64,000 bases of DNA, taken from NCBI GenBank assembly GCA_002898535.1, contig BEHN01000002.1, forward strand, positions 1 through 64,000, written 5' to 3'. The translations under genes were made by a program, and so were the position numbers. Of this stretch, positions 1-7,910 are shown piece after piece (the first letter of the stretch is position 1; each line of letters opens with the position of its first letter). Under the pieces are notes generated by a model. The model saw nothing but the letters and a program-made list of their open reading frames with translations. It did not search any database and was not told the DNA's origin. The DNA comes from a bacterium HR11. GTDB lineage: Bacteria; Acidobacteriota; HRBIN11.

Positions 1-861
1 GGGTTTCGGGTGAAGGCGTGTGAACTGGTCTGGCGGGACGACGGGGTGTGGGCGCACATCGTCTTGGAGAAGCCGGTCGCGGAGGCCTCCATCCGGGGTT
101 TGCTTTCGGTGGACGTGAACGCCCGGACGGTGGACGCGGCGGACTGGGCGCGGGGCCTGTACATGGTCCTGCTGGTGGGGGCGTGGCTTGCGGTCAGGAA
201 CCGGTATCTGCGGACGATAGCCGTCATTCAGCGGCGTGTGCGGGGGCGGAAGGCGCGGCGGCGGCTTCGGGCGAAGTACTACGGGTTGATGAACGCCCGG
301 CTGCGGCAGCTTTTGCATACGTGTGCGGCCTGGATTGTTCGGTATGCGGCGGCCGGGGGCCTGGCGATGGCCCTGGAGAATCTGAGGTACGTGAAGGAAG
401 CGAACCGGATCGAGGTCATGACGCGGGGGATTTTCAACCGGCTCCAGGCGTATATCGCCTACAAGGCGGCGCTGGAAGGTATACCCGTGGTCTGGGTCAA
501 TCCCCGGGGGACGTCGAGCCGCTGTCCCGTATGCGAGCAAGCAAAGCTCAAGAGGGACGGCGCCTCCGGGGCGGTGTCCTGTGGAGCCTGCGGTCTTCGG
601 GCGCACCGGCAGCGCGTGGGGGCCGTCGGTGTGGGCCGGAGGGCGCTCCAGGCGAAAGCGGGCGCAAGCCTGCGGGCCGGGTCCGAGCCGTGCCCGGCGT
701 CGGGGATAGGTCCGATGGCCGGGCGGCTTCTTCATGGGGAGAAAGCCGTCCTGCGTCTGACCGAAAAAGGTTGGGTCGTGGAGGCCGACCCCGGGGGCGT
801 GGTCGCCTCGCAAGGCCTCCCGACGAGGCCGAAATCCAAACCTTCCACGGTCCGGGAATAA
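1..861 (+). CDS. tnpB: TnpB-family RNA-guided nuclease homologue, 5'-truncated by window edge, RuvC-III Asp missing
   Basis: The frame is open from base 1, so the N-terminal domain lies outside the window. Visible in order are a RuvC-I strand (LLSVDVNA, Asp present), a basic helical segment (RGRKARRRLRAKYYGLMNAR), the RuvC-II glutamate (LAMALENLRYV), the family signature YKAALEGIPVVWVNPRGTSS, and a zinc ribbon (CPVC near 523-534, CGAC near 583-594). After the ribbon TnpB normally reads DRDVNAA or DRDVIA, but here it reads AHRQRVGAVGVG, so the RuvC-III aspartate is replaced. The ~70-residue tail after the ribbon would overlap the guide-RNA region of an intact IS200/IS605 element. No tnpA or clear element end is visible. 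It is either a decaying transposon gene or a domesticated nuclease-dead TnpB; the family assignment is secure. Confidence 0.85.
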   Translation, partial: GFRVKACELVWRDDGVWAHIVLEKPVAEASIRGLLSVDVNARTVDAADWARGLYMVLLVGAWLAVRNRYLRTIAVIQRRVRGRKARRRLRAKYYGLMNARLRQLLHTCAAWIVRYAAAGGLAMALENLRYVKEANRIEVMTRGIFNRLQAYIAYKAALEGIPVVWVNPRGTSSRCPVCEQAKLKRDGASGAVSCGACGLRAHRQRVGAVGVGRRALQAKAGASLRAGSEPCPASGIGPMAGRLLHGEKAVLRLTEKGWVVEADPGGVVASQGLPTRPKSKPSTVRE

Positions 862-888
862 AAGACCATGGAAGGTGGAACGGCTCCC

Positions 889-909
889 ATCCGGCATGAG
901 ATGCCGGAT
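889..909. repeat. Perfect 9-bp stem, 3-nt loop hairpin after tnpB
   Basis: ATCCGGCAT, GAG, ATGCCGGAT forms a perfect hairpin 28 bp after the tnpB stop. It could be a terminator without a U-tract or part of the element's right end. Confidence 0.5.
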
Positions 910-958
910 CAGTCTGCAAGATACGGGATTCCCACTGCCCATCGACCCATCGGCCCAC

Positions 959-964
959 TATAAT
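959..964 (+). promoter_or_regulatory. TATAAT -10 box just upstream of the DUF72 gene
   Basis: A perfect TATAAT lies 10 bp before ATG 974, so the transcript would be nearly leaderless or start translation at ATG 986. The -35 region is poor (TGCCCA at 17-bp spacing). Confidence 0.45.
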
Positions 965-973
965 GAATCCAGC

Positions 974-1771
974 ATGGCCGTGGGTATGCCGTCGACACGA
1001 TATTGGGTCGGATGTTCCGGCTGGTTCTATCGAGGCTGGCGGGGCCGCTTCTACCCGGCCGACCTCCCCATGCACCGGTGGTTCGAGTACTATCAGACCC
1101 GCTTTCCCATCGTGGAAATGAACAGTACGTTTTACCGCTTCCCCAAGACGGCCACGACCCGGGCCTGGGTCCGTCAAGCTCGCCCGGACTTCGCCTTCGT
1201 GACCAAAGTTCATCGGTCCATCAGTCACTTTCGTCAGTACGACCGGTGGCCGGCCTTCTATGAGGCGATGGAGCCCTTGGGCGACCGCCTGAAGGGCATC
1301 TTGATCCAGCTCCCGCCCTCGGCCCGGATGGACGAGGACTTCTGGCGACGCCTGCTGGAACCTCTTTCCCGGTCCTTTTTTCACTTCATCGAGTTCCGCC
1401 ACGTCACCTGGTTTCAGGCCCTGGACCGCATCATCGAAGACCTGCCACCGCATGTGGGGATTGTGTCCGTGAGCGCCCCGGTTTCGACCCGCCTGCCCGA
1501 GGAGTTGGTCGTGACCCACGAGACGGCTTACGTCCGCTTTCATGGCCGCACGGCCTGGTACCGGTATGACTACAGCGACGCTGAACTCCAGGCGTGGGCC
1601 GACCGCATCCGGGCGGCGCCGTTGAAGCAGTGTTTCGCCTTCTTCAACAACGACGTCGGGGGGTCGGCCCCTCGGAACGCCCGGCGCCTGATGGACCTGC
1701 TCTTTTCGGGCATTCGGGAGTCCGGGAGTTCGGCAGTCCGGGAATCCGAGAGTTCGGCAAGTGGACAATAA
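974..1771 (+). CDS. DUF72 (YecE-like) protein with a repeat-encoded C-terminal tail
   Basis: The protein has 265 residues from ATG 974; ATG 986 is an equally possible start. It shows the DUF72 TIM-barrel pattern: YWVGCSGWFYRGWRGRFYP at the N-terminus, then EMNSTFYRFP, FAFVTKVHRSISH, GILIQLPPSA, FIEFRH, YVRFHGR and CFAFFNNDVGG. The biochemical role of DUF72 is not established. The last ~20 residues (from about nt 1710) are encoded by an octamer array, so the ancestral C-terminus and stop codon appear to have been overwritten. An R75 module starts immediately after the stop. The gene stands alone, downstream of tnpB. Confidence 0.85.
   Translation: MAVGMPSTRYWVGCSGWFYRGWRGRFYPADLPMHRWFEYYQTRFPIVEMNSTFYRFPKTATTRAWVRQARPDFAFVTKVHRSISHFRQYDRWPAFYEAMEPLGDRLKGILIQLPPSARMDEDFWRRLLEPLSRSFFHFIEFRHVTWFQALDRIIEDLPPHVGIVSVSAPVSTRLPEELVVTHETAYVRFHGRTAWYRYDYSDAELQAWADRIRAAPLKQCFAFFNNDVGGSAPRNARRLMDLLFSGIRESGSSAVRESESSASGQ
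1710..1770. repeat. Octamer array, unit [C/G]A[A/G]T[T/C]CGG, coding the DUF72 C-terminus
   Basis: About seven degenerate octamers (GAGTCCGG, GAGTTCGG, CAGTCCGG, GAATCCGA, GAGTTCGG) contain no stop in the DUF72 frame. The same unit recurs at 16515, 28390 and 34681. Confidence 0.8.
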
Positions 1772-1772
1772 C

Positions 1773-1848
1773 TAACAGAGCTGTTCGGGAGGTGAGAAGT
1801 GAGATGGGGAGCGGAAAGGGCACCTCCACGAAAGCACGGTGTTTCAGG
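1773..1848 (-). repeat. R75 dispersed module, copy 1
   Basis: It begins AACAGAGCTGTTCGG and ends ACGGTGTTTCAGG, matching the R75 family in reverse orientation. The TTCAGG end runs into a GGCAG octamer array. Confidence 0.7.
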
Positions 1849-1852
1849 CATT

Positions 1853-1950
1853 TGGCCGATGGGCAGGTGGGCAGATAGGCAGATGGGCAGGTGGGCAGAT
1901 AGGCAGATGGGCAGTCGGCCGGTCGGCCGATGGGCCGGTCGGCCGATAGA
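1853..1950. repeat. GGCAG octamer array
   Basis: It repeats GGCAG[A/G]T[A/G/C] units (GGCAGATA, GGCAGATG, GGCAGGTG) that grade into GGCCGATG and GGCCGGTC. It abuts R75 copy 1. Confidence 0.85.
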
Positions 1951-2003
1951 TAAAGCAAAGCGCATAGGGCATAGAGCCCATACTCTTTGCCCCTCGCCTC
2001 TCG

Positions 2004-2080
2004 TGATGGCCGAACTGCCCGACTCCCGAGCTCCCGAATGGCCGGACTCCCGAACTGCCGAGTTCCCGAGTGGCTGAATC
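2004..2080. repeat. Octamer array, CCGAACTG / CCGAGTTC type
   Basis: This is the reverse-complement form of the CGG octamer family, filling the spacer up to 13 bp before the next gene. No promoter could be separated from it. Confidence 0.75.
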
Positions 2081-2092
2081 CGAGGAAGGCGT

Positions 2093-3322
2093 ATGACACC
2101 CCGTCGATGGACCGTATGGCTCTTCGTATGGATCGGCTGGACCCTCATGGGCGGGCCCGGTCGGGCGCAAGACGTCAGCGCCCGTCTTCAGGCGGCCTGG
2201 CAAGCCTTTAAGGAGGCCCGCTTTGAGGACACCCTCCGTCTGGCCCAGGCCGTCCTGAAAAGCGACGGCTTGAATGAGGCCGCCCGCATCGAGGCCCTGG
2301 CCCTCCAGGCCTACGCCAGCGTAGCCTTGGGGCGCTTCTCGACGGCCGAGGAACGCTTTCGGGCGATCCTACAGCTTCAGCCGGCCTGGACGCCGCCCGG
2401 AGAGGTCGCCAGTCCCCGCGTCCTGCGGGTCTTCGAGCAGGCCCGCCAGACGAGCGAAGCCGAACGCTCTCTGTGGAGGAGCCTGCTGGCCCGATGGACC
2501 GAAGCCGTCCGACGGGACGATTGGGTCGAGGCCCAGGAAGTCTGGCGGCAGGTCGAGCAGACGACCTGGCGGCATCCGGAGGTCCGTCATCAGGTCGAGG
2601 CGCTCGGGTCGGTATGGACGTCCGCCTGGAACGAACTGGCCCATTTCCAGAGGGCCGTGCGGGACATGATCCTCATCCCGGCCACGCCGGCGGCCGTCGT
2701 CGGCGTCGGTCCGACGAGTCGGCAGGTCGCCCTCCAGGCCTTTTACATGGACGCCTTCCCCGTGACGTGGGAGCGCTACGCCGCCGTCGCCCAGGCTCAC
2801 GGCCGGACGGTGACCTACCCGCCGGACCGGGCCCGCCATCCCGTCGCCCAGGTCACATGGGACGAAGCCCAGGCCTTTTGCGCCTGGGAGGGCAAGACCC
2901 TCCCGACGGCCGAGCAGTGGGAATATGCGGCCCGGGGGCCTCAGGCCTTGCAATTCCCGTGGGGCCGGTCTTTCGATCCCGCCCGGTGCAACACGAAGGA
3001 GAGCCGGCACGACTCGACGACCCCTGTCGACGCCTACCCGAACGGGCGGAGCCCCTTCGGCGTCTGGGACCTGTGCGGCAACGTATGGGAATGGACGGCC
3101 ACGGCTGCGCCCGACGGCAAACGGGTCGTCAAGGGCGGGTCCTTCCGGGAAGGCAAGGACCGGGCCCTGAACTACGAATCCCGGAGCTGGGCGCCCGACA
3201 CCCGGCGGGACGACCTGGGCTTCCGATGCGTCCTGCCGGCCGACGGCATCGTTCGGATTCGGGAGCGCCTCCTGACGGAGGCCCAGAAGCTCTCCGAAGG
3301 CCGCCCGTTCCAAGCCCCGTAA
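2093..3322 (+). CDS. Secreted FGE-fold (SUMF1-like) protein with helical N-terminal region
   Basis: The protein has 409 residues with a signal peptide (WTVWLFVWIGWTLMGGPGRA) and probable export. Residues ~25-180 are Ala/Glu-rich and helical, TPR-like. Residues ~190-390 carry the FGE-sulfatase fold: FYMDAFPVTWERYAAVA, PVAQVTWDEAQAFCAWEG, LPTAEQWEYAARG, FGVWDLCGNVWEWT, KGGSF and DDLGFRC. True formylglycine-generating enzymes have a copper-binding Cys pair after the RGGSF-like motif. Here that stretch (FREGKDRALNYESRSW) has none, so oxidase activity on sulfatases is unlikely. A structural or binding role is inferred. The spacer upstream is entirely repeats. Confidence 0.85.
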   Translation: MTPRRWTVWLFVWIGWTLMGGPGRAQDVSARLQAAWQAFKEARFEDTLRLAQAVLKSDGLNEAARIEALALQAYASVALGRFSTAEERFRAILQLQPAWTPPGEVASPRVLRVFEQARQTSEAERSLWRSLLARWTEAVRRDDWVEAQEVWRQVEQTTWRHPEVRHQVEALGSVWTSAWNELAHFQRAVRDMILIPATPAAVVGVGPTSRQVALQAFYMDAFPVTWERYAAVAQAHGRTVTYPPDRARHPVAQVTWDEAQAFCAWEGKTLPTAEQWEYAARGPQALQFPWGRSFDPARCNTKESRHDSTTPVDAYPNGRSPFGVWDLCGNVWEWTATAAPDGKRVVKGGSFREGKDRALNYESRSWAPDTRRDDLGFRCVLPADGIVRIRERLLTEAQKLSEGRPFQAP

Positions 3323-3352
3323 ACGGTCCCGCTCCCTCATGGCCTTACTGCC

Positions 3353-3805
3353 CTATCCGTGCAACTGCGTCCACCAGGCCGGGACCCTTGGGTCGGGGAC
3401 GACGTCGTAGGGGTCGTAGGGCTTGACGTCCAGGACGGGCGTCCCGTCGTAGGCGTCCAGGCCCCGGACCCGCAGGACCGGCCCCGAGCGCCCCAGGAGC
3501 TCGACGACGGCCAATCCGATAGGGTTGGGCCGACTCCGACCCCGGGTCGCCAGGACACCGACGAGCGGCAGGTCTGTCCGACCCCGCGGATGGACCTTCC
3601 GCCGCTGGGTCTCTTCCGGGGGGACCCGGTCCATCCAGAAGAGGACGAAAAGGTGAGAGAAGTCCTCGATGCCGTCTAAGGCCGGCTCGAGGTCCTCGTC
3701 GAAGACGATGTCGGCCCGGATGTCCCGACGACGGTGGCGAATTTCCTCGTCGGGCACGTCCGTCCGCACGTATCCGATGGGTCGCAGGATGATCGTCTCG
3801 TCCAT
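3353..3805 (-). CDS. trmO: TrmO/TsaA-like tRNA m6t6A37 methyltransferase
   Basis: The protein has 150 residues of the TsaA (UPF0066) family, which in E. coli TrmO methylates N6 of t6A37 in tRNA-Thr using SAM. Visible motifs are the start IILRPIGYVRT, GIEDFSHLFVLFWM, VLATRGRSRPNPIGLAVVELL (the SRPNPIG hallmark) and LDVKPYDPYD. It lacks the C-terminal extension of longer TrmO proteins. It converges on the FGE-fold gene with ~30 bp between stops. The substrate could differ from tRNA-Thr, but the family call is secure. Confidence 0.85.
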   Translation of the reverse strand: MDETIILRPIGYVRTDVPDEEIRHRRRDIRADIVFDEDLEPALDGIEDFSHLFVLFWMDRVPPEETQRRKVHPRGRTDLPLVGVLATRGRSRPNPIGLAVVELLGRSGPVLRVRGLDAYDGTPVLDVKPYDPYDVVPDPRVPAWWTQLHG

Positions 3806-3822
3806 CGCAGACCTCAGACCAT

Positions 3823-3890
3823 GGGTTTTAGACCACGGACCTTAGACTACAGAACTCAGACCACAGACCATAGACCATAGACCGGCTGGG
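3823..3890. repeat. AGACC heptamer array
   Basis: Units AGACCAC, GGACCTT, AGACTAC, AGACCAC, AGACCAT and AGACCAT end in AGACCGGCTGGGG. The module that follows, rich in CTCCTCGTCTTGAG, also flanks AGACC arrays at 41665, 46745 and 52905. Confidence 0.8.
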
Positions 3891-3919
3891 GCCGGGGGGC
3901 TCCTCGTCTTGAGAAAAAT

Positions 3920-3956
3920 GGCTTTGAGACGATGGCTCAGGGATGTCAACAGAGCC
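3920..3956 (-). repeat. Solo end of E2 MITE
   Basis: Its reverse complement begins GGCTCTGTTGACATCCCTGA and continues GCCATCGTCTCAAAG, matching the left end of the complete E2 copy at 41911 almost exactly. The other end is absent. Confidence 0.7.
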
Positions 3957-4100
3957 AGATGAATTCCAAGCCATCCCCTCAAGACGAGGAGACTCCCCCG
4001 GACCCAAGCAGGTCTATGGTCTATGGTCGGCAGATAGGTCCCTTGCCAATCGGGAGGCGGCCCTATAGATTACGGGATGGAAGAACACAAGGGGAAGCGG

Positions 4101-5039
4101 ATGACGCGGGTCCTTTGGATCGACCTCCCCGGTTGGGTCACCTGGGTCGTGACGGGCACGCAGGCCGTCGATTTCCTCCACAACATGATGACCCAGGACG
4201 TTCGGTCCCTGGCCGTCGGCGAGGTCCGTTACGGCCTCTTTCTGACGCCTCGCGGGAGGGTCGTCGCCGACGCCTGGGTCGCCCGGGAGGACGGCGGCCT
4301 TCGCCTTTTCGCCCTGGACGGCTGGACGGCGGTCCTGGACCGGCATCTGAGCCTGTATCGGCTTCGGACGGACGTGCACTGGCAGGTCCGGCCCGTCCGG
4401 ACCGGCTGGCTGTTTCCGCAGGCCGGGAGGCCGGCGCTCGGCTGGACCGCTCAGGTGCCCTGGGACGGGGGGACGGCCGTCCTTGTCTGGACGGACGAGG
4501 CGGAAACGCCTCCGGGGGACCCGGCCGTCGAAGTCCGCATGATGGATCTCGACGAATGGCACCGGTGGCGCCGGACCGTCGGCTGGCTGTGGCCCTATGT
4601 CGACTTGGCCGGCGAGGAATGGATGCCCCTGGAGGCTGGCCTCTACCATGCCCTCTCGTACACAAAAGGCTGTTACGTCGGCCAGGAAGTCGTCGCCAAG
4701 GCGACGTACCTGGGCCGACCGCCCCGACGGCTTCTGCAAGTCTTGATGACCGAGGCCCTGGACGGAACCCCCGACGGCGGGGTCGTCCTCTGGCAGGGCG
4801 AGCCCCGCAAGACGTTCGGCTGGGGCCCCGGCCGAGACCCCTTCGTCTGGGTCGGATGGACCTGGGTCCCCTACACCGAAGTCTCGGAACCCGTCTCGGC
4901 GGACCTGCATCTGCCGGACGGCTCGAGGCGACCCGTTACCCTGCGGGTCCCGCCGTGGCTGGCCGCCGTCCAGGCGATGTCGCCGCTTCCGCCCAAGCCG
5001 GAGAAGACCCGGCGTGAAGTGCGTGATCGTGGACGATGA
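4101..5039 (+). CDS. ygfZ: YgfZ/CAF17-type folate-binding Fe-S cluster repair protein
   Basis: The protein has 312 residues from ATG 4101; AAGGGGAAG at 4089-4097 is a good Shine-Dalgarno, whereas ATG 4077 has none. The GcvT-like fold carries DFLHNMMTQDVRSL near the N-terminus, FLTPRGRVVADAWV, and the YgfZ signature KGCYVGQEVVAKATYLGRPPR at ~190-210, whose Cys is essential in E. coli YgfZ. The family uses folate to maintain certain [4Fe-4S] enzymes. The 3' end overlaps the next gene by 26 bp, suggesting translational coupling. Confidence 0.9.
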   Translation: MTRVLWIDLPGWVTWVVTGTQAVDFLHNMMTQDVRSLAVGEVRYGLFLTPRGRVVADAWVAREDGGLRLFALDGWTAVLDRHLSLYRLRTDVHWQVRPVRTGWLFPQAGRPALGWTAQVPWDGGTAVLVWTDEAETPPGDPAVEVRMMDLDEWHRWRRTVGWLWPYVDLAGEEWMPLEAGLYHALSYTKGCYVGQEVVAKATYLGRPPRRLLQVLMTEALDGTPDGGVVLWQGEPRKTFGWGPGRDPFVWVGWTWVPYTEVSEPVSADLHLPDGSRRPVTLRVPPWLAAVQAMSPLPPKPEKTRREVRDRGR

Positions 5040-5418
5040 CCCCCTGGTCGGTCGGTACCTGCGCCGGAAGCTTCGGGAACGCTACGCCGAGGAAGTCGAG
5101 GTCCATGACTTCCGCCATCCCTTCGAAGCCCTCCGCTACTTGCAACCCGACGTGGACGTCCTCATCATGGATTACGAGCTCCCCGACCTGCGCGGGCCGG
5201 CCTTTCTGGAGTTGGCCGTGCGACGGGGCGTCGACCGGAGCCGCATCATCGTGCTGACCTCGCACGACCCCGACACGGTCCGTCAGTCGATCCCCCTGGG
5301 CCACTGTCTGGCCATCATCCATAAACAGGACCGGGCCCAACACGACATCCTCCAGATGGTCATGGACGCTTTGGTCAAGCGGGCCCGCTCGAAACGACCC
5401 CCACCGGACCGACTATGA
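5014..5418 (+). CDS. Single-domain response regulator (receiver only)
   Basis: The protein has 134 residues from a GTG start inside ygfZ. The receiver hallmarks are complete: the acidic cluster VDDDP at 6-10, the phospho-acceptor Asp in LIMDYELPD (~52), the switch Thr in IVLTSHD (~86) and the Lys in IIHKQD (~108). There is no output domain, so it acts as a phospho-relay or protein-binding switch. No histidine kinase is nearby. It overlaps glgC by 4 bp (ATGA), so it is probably co-translated with it. Confidence 0.9.
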   Translation: MKCVIVDDDPLVGRYLRRKLRERYAEEVEVHDFRHPFEALRYLQPDVDVLIMDYELPDLRGPAFLELAVRRGVDRSRIIVLTSHDPDTVRQSIPLGHCLAIIHKQDRAQHDILQMVMDALVKRARSKRPPPDRL

Positions 5419-6713
5419 GACGAACGAACGCCGTCGGCGCCCATGAGGTCCTCTGCGTCATCCTCGGCGGCGGGCGGGGCACCCGCCTGTTTCCGCTGAC
5501 GAAGGACCGGGCCAAGCCGGCCGTCCCCATCGGCGGCAAGTACCGCCTGATCGACATCCCCATCAGCAACTGCATCCACGCCGGATTCAATCAGATTTTC
5601 GTCCTGACCCAGTACAACTCGGCTTCTCTGAACCGGCACATCGTCCAGACCTACAAATTCGACGCCTTCTCCAACGGCTTCGTGGACATCTTGGCCGCCG
5701 AGCAGACATACGAGTACGAGGGATGGTACCTCGGGACGGCCGACGCCGTGCGCCGAAACCTCCGCCACTTCCGGCCCCTCCCCCACGCCTACTTTCTGAT
5801 CCTTAGCGGGGACCAGCTCTATCGGCTCGACCTCCGAGACTTCGTCGAACGTCATAAGGCCCTTCAGGCGGACGTCTCCATCGCCCTGAAGTTCGTCCCG
5901 CCCGAGCAGGCCCCGGAGCTGGGGATCGCCGTCATCGACGAGGAGAGCCGCATCGTCCAGTTCGTCGAGAAGCCCCCGCCGGAGCGACTGCCGCCCCTGG
6001 CCGTCCCGCCGACGATGGTCCCGCCCGAATTGGCCGCCGACCATCCCTGGTACCTGGCCTCGATGGGGATCTACATCTTCAACCGCCCTGTACTGTTCGA
6101 ACTCTTAACGGGGACGCCCTTCATCGACTTCGGGAAGGAGATCATCCCGTACGCCGTCGCCCACTACCGGGTGTTCGGATACCTATTCTCGGGGTACTGG
6201 GTCGATATCGGGAACATTCGGGCCTTCTACGAGGCCAACATCGCCCTGACGGGTCCGGACCCGCCCTTCAGTTTCTTTGACCCCGAGCGGCCGATTTACA
6301 CCCGCCACCGCCATTTACCCCCCTCCCGGGTCCTCCGGAGCGAGGTCGCCGACAGCTTGATCGCCGAGGGTTGTGTCATCGAAGGGGCCCGGATCCGGCG
6401 TTCGGTCATCGGGATCCGGAGCGTCATCCGGGCGAACACAGAGCTGGAGGCCGTCCTCATGATGGGCGCCGACTTCTACGAGTCCCCCGCCGAGGCCGAG
6501 GCAGCCCGGCGGCGGGGTGAGCCGCCGGTCGGGGTCGGGCCGGACGCCGTCATCCGGCAGGCCATCATTGACAAGAACGTCCGCATCGGCCGGGGCGTCC
6601 GTCTGGTCAATACCCAGGACCTGCGAAACGCCGACGGGAACTTCTACTACATCCGGGACGGGATCATCGTGATCCCGAAAAACGCCGTCGTCCCCGACGG
6701 CACAGTCCTGTGA
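5415..6713 (+). CDS. glgC: Glucose-1-phosphate adenylyltransferase
   Basis: The protein has 432 residues. It makes ADP-glucose from glucose-1-phosphate and ATP, the committed step of glycogen synthesis. Visible are the pyrophosphorylase loop GGGRGTRLFPLTKDRAKPAV, IGGKYRLIDIPISNC, the GDQLYRLD metal/substrate region, FVEKP, WVDIGNIRAFYEAN, and a C-terminal left-handed beta-helix from ~300 on, ending in GNFYYIRDGIIVIPKNAVVPDG. Length is normal for the family. Its start overlaps the receiver gene, and no other gly genes are near. Confidence 0.95.
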   Translation: MRRTNAVGAHEVLCVILGGGRGTRLFPLTKDRAKPAVPIGGKYRLIDIPISNCIHAGFNQIFVLTQYNSASLNRHIVQTYKFDAFSNGFVDILAAEQTYEYEGWYLGTADAVRRNLRHFRPLPHAYFLILSGDQLYRLDLRDFVERHKALQADVSIALKFVPPEQAPELGIAVIDEESRIVQFVEKPPPERLPPLAVPPTMVPPELAADHPWYLASMGIYIFNRPVLFELLTGTPFIDFGKEIIPYAVAHYRVFGYLFSGYWVDIGNIRAFYEANIALTGPDPPFSFFDPERPIYTRHRHLPPSRVLRSEVADSLIAEGCVIEGARIRRSVIGIRSVIRANTELEAVLMMGADFYESPAEAEAARRRGEPPVGVGPDAVIRQAIIDKNVRIGRGVRLVNTQDLRNADGNFYYIRDGIIVIPKNAVVPDGTVL

Positions 6714-6761
6714 GACCTCGGGGACGGGGTCCTTTAGGACTCATCGGTCAAGGCTCCGACC

Positions 6762-6801
6762 GGCGCATGGCTCCCGGGGCCATGGCCATGAACCATGCGC
6801 C
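6762..6801. terminator. Hairpin between convergent glgC and nicO
   Basis: GGCGCATGG (6762-6770) pairs perfectly with CCATGCGCC (6793-6801), with an inner CCATGGCCATG palindrome. A bidirectional terminator is plausible; no clear U-tract follows. Confidence 0.5.
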
Positions 6802-6829
6802 ATGCGCTAATAGGGGCCACTTCGCCCTG

Positions 6830-7522
6830 TCATCCTGCCGACCGTGAGAGGCTGATCTCCACGATGATTTCCACGATCATGAGGATCCCGACGGCGATGC
6901 TCAGCCCGCCCGCCAGGGCCTGAACGACCCGATGAAGTCGCTCCAACCGCCGGGTCAGCGTAAACGGGACCCCGACGGCCGCCCCCGTCAGGACCATCCC
7001 CAGGATGGAGCCGAGGCCGAACACGAGGATGAAGACGACGCCCTGCAGGACCGACGGAAGCGTCGTCATCACCAGGAGGGTCAGGCTCCCGGACCCCGCC
7101 AGTCCGTGGATGACGCCGACCAGCAGGGGCCGATGCACGTGGTCATGGTCGGCCGAGTGGCGGTGGGAATGAAAATGAATGTGGGTGACGTCCCCGTGGG
7201 AATGCCAGTGGATGTGAATCCTTTCCCGCCGCATCCGGACCAGGACCCGAATCCCCAGGCCGATCAGGACGGCCCCGACCAGCCATTCAAAGGCCCGGGC
7301 CATCGACGCCGGGACCTGCCACTTCAGGAGGAGCAAGGCCGTCCCGACGACGAAGAGGGTCAGCGTGTGGCCGACGCCCCAGAAGGCTCCGTAGAGGGCC
7401 GCCCGCCGAAGGCTCCCGGTCTCGCTGACCAGCGAGAGGATCGCCGCCACGTGGTCCGAGTCGAAGGCGTGTTTGAAGCCCAGGGCCAGACCCAGACCGA
7501 ATACCGTCAACAGTCCGACCAT
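6830..7522 (-). CDS. NiCoT/UreH-type nickel transporter
   Basis: The protein has 230 residues and about six membrane segments. The NiCoT signature HAFDSDHVAAI is at ~18-28 and GVGHTLTLFVVG follows. A central cytoplasmic His-rich loop (HIHWHSHGDVTHIHFHSHR, then HSADHDHVH) suits nickel binding. It lies 37 bp downstream of the Ni-SOD maturation protease with GGGAGGG before its ATG. It is therefore very likely the third gene of a sodN-sodX-nicO operon supplying nickel to the SOD. Cobalt cannot be excluded by sequence alone. Confidence 0.9.
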   Translation of the reverse strand: MVGLLTVFGLGLALGFKHAFDSDHVAAILSLVSETGSLRRAALYGAFWGVGHTLTLFVVGTALLLLKWQVPASMARAFEWLVGAVLIGLGIRVLVRMRRERIHIHWHSHGDVTHIHFHSHRHSADHDHVHRPLLVGVIHGLAGSGSLTLLVMTTLPSVLQGVVFILVFGLGSILGMVLTGAAVGVPFTLTRRLERLHRVVQALAGGLSIAVGILMIVEIIVEISLSRSAG

Positions 7523-7559
7523 CGTTGCTGACCCTCCCTTGGAGGCCGCTGGCTGGCGC

Positions 7560-7910
7560 CTACCGCCGGAAGGACCACCGGCGGACGACCCGGCCGACGA
7601 CCTGCGACACCGGGACAGGACCTAAGGCGTGGGAATCCGTCGAGTCGTAAGGCGCATCGCCTTCCAGGAAGAGGTCCCCGGTTTCGAGGACGGCCCGCAC
7701 CCGCTTGACGATGAAGCGGCCTTCATAGAAGGGATGCCGGACCACGACGACGTCGCCCGGCCGCGGCGGTGCCCGCCGATAGGCACCGCCGTCGACGAAG
7801 ACCCAGTCGCCGTCCTCGAGGGTCGGGTACATGCTGGCGCCCCGGACCCGGTAAATCCGCCAACGCCAGCGAAACCCGACCCGCCCGGCCTTCAGCTGGC
7901 CAAGTACCAT
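7560..7910 (-). CDS. sodX: Ni-superoxide dismutase maturation protease (SodX-like, S26 family)
   Basis: The protein has 116 residues. The signal-peptidase fold has its catalytic Ser in RGASMYPTLEDGDWVFV and general-base Lys in GRFIVKRVRAV, followed by GDAPYDSTDSHALGPV. Members next to sodN remove the SodN leader to expose the nickel-ligand histidine. The ATG lies inside the end of sodN (19-bp overlap), implying coupled translation. It is shorter than ordinary type I signal peptidases and lacks a clear membrane anchor, as expected for this subfamily. Confidence 0.88.
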   Translation of the reverse strand: MVLGQLKAGRVGFRWRWRIYRVRGASMYPTLEDGDWVFVDGGAYRRAPPRPGDVVVVRHPFYEGRFIVKRVRAVLETGDLFLEGDAPYDSTDSHALGPVPVSQVVGRVVRRWSFRR

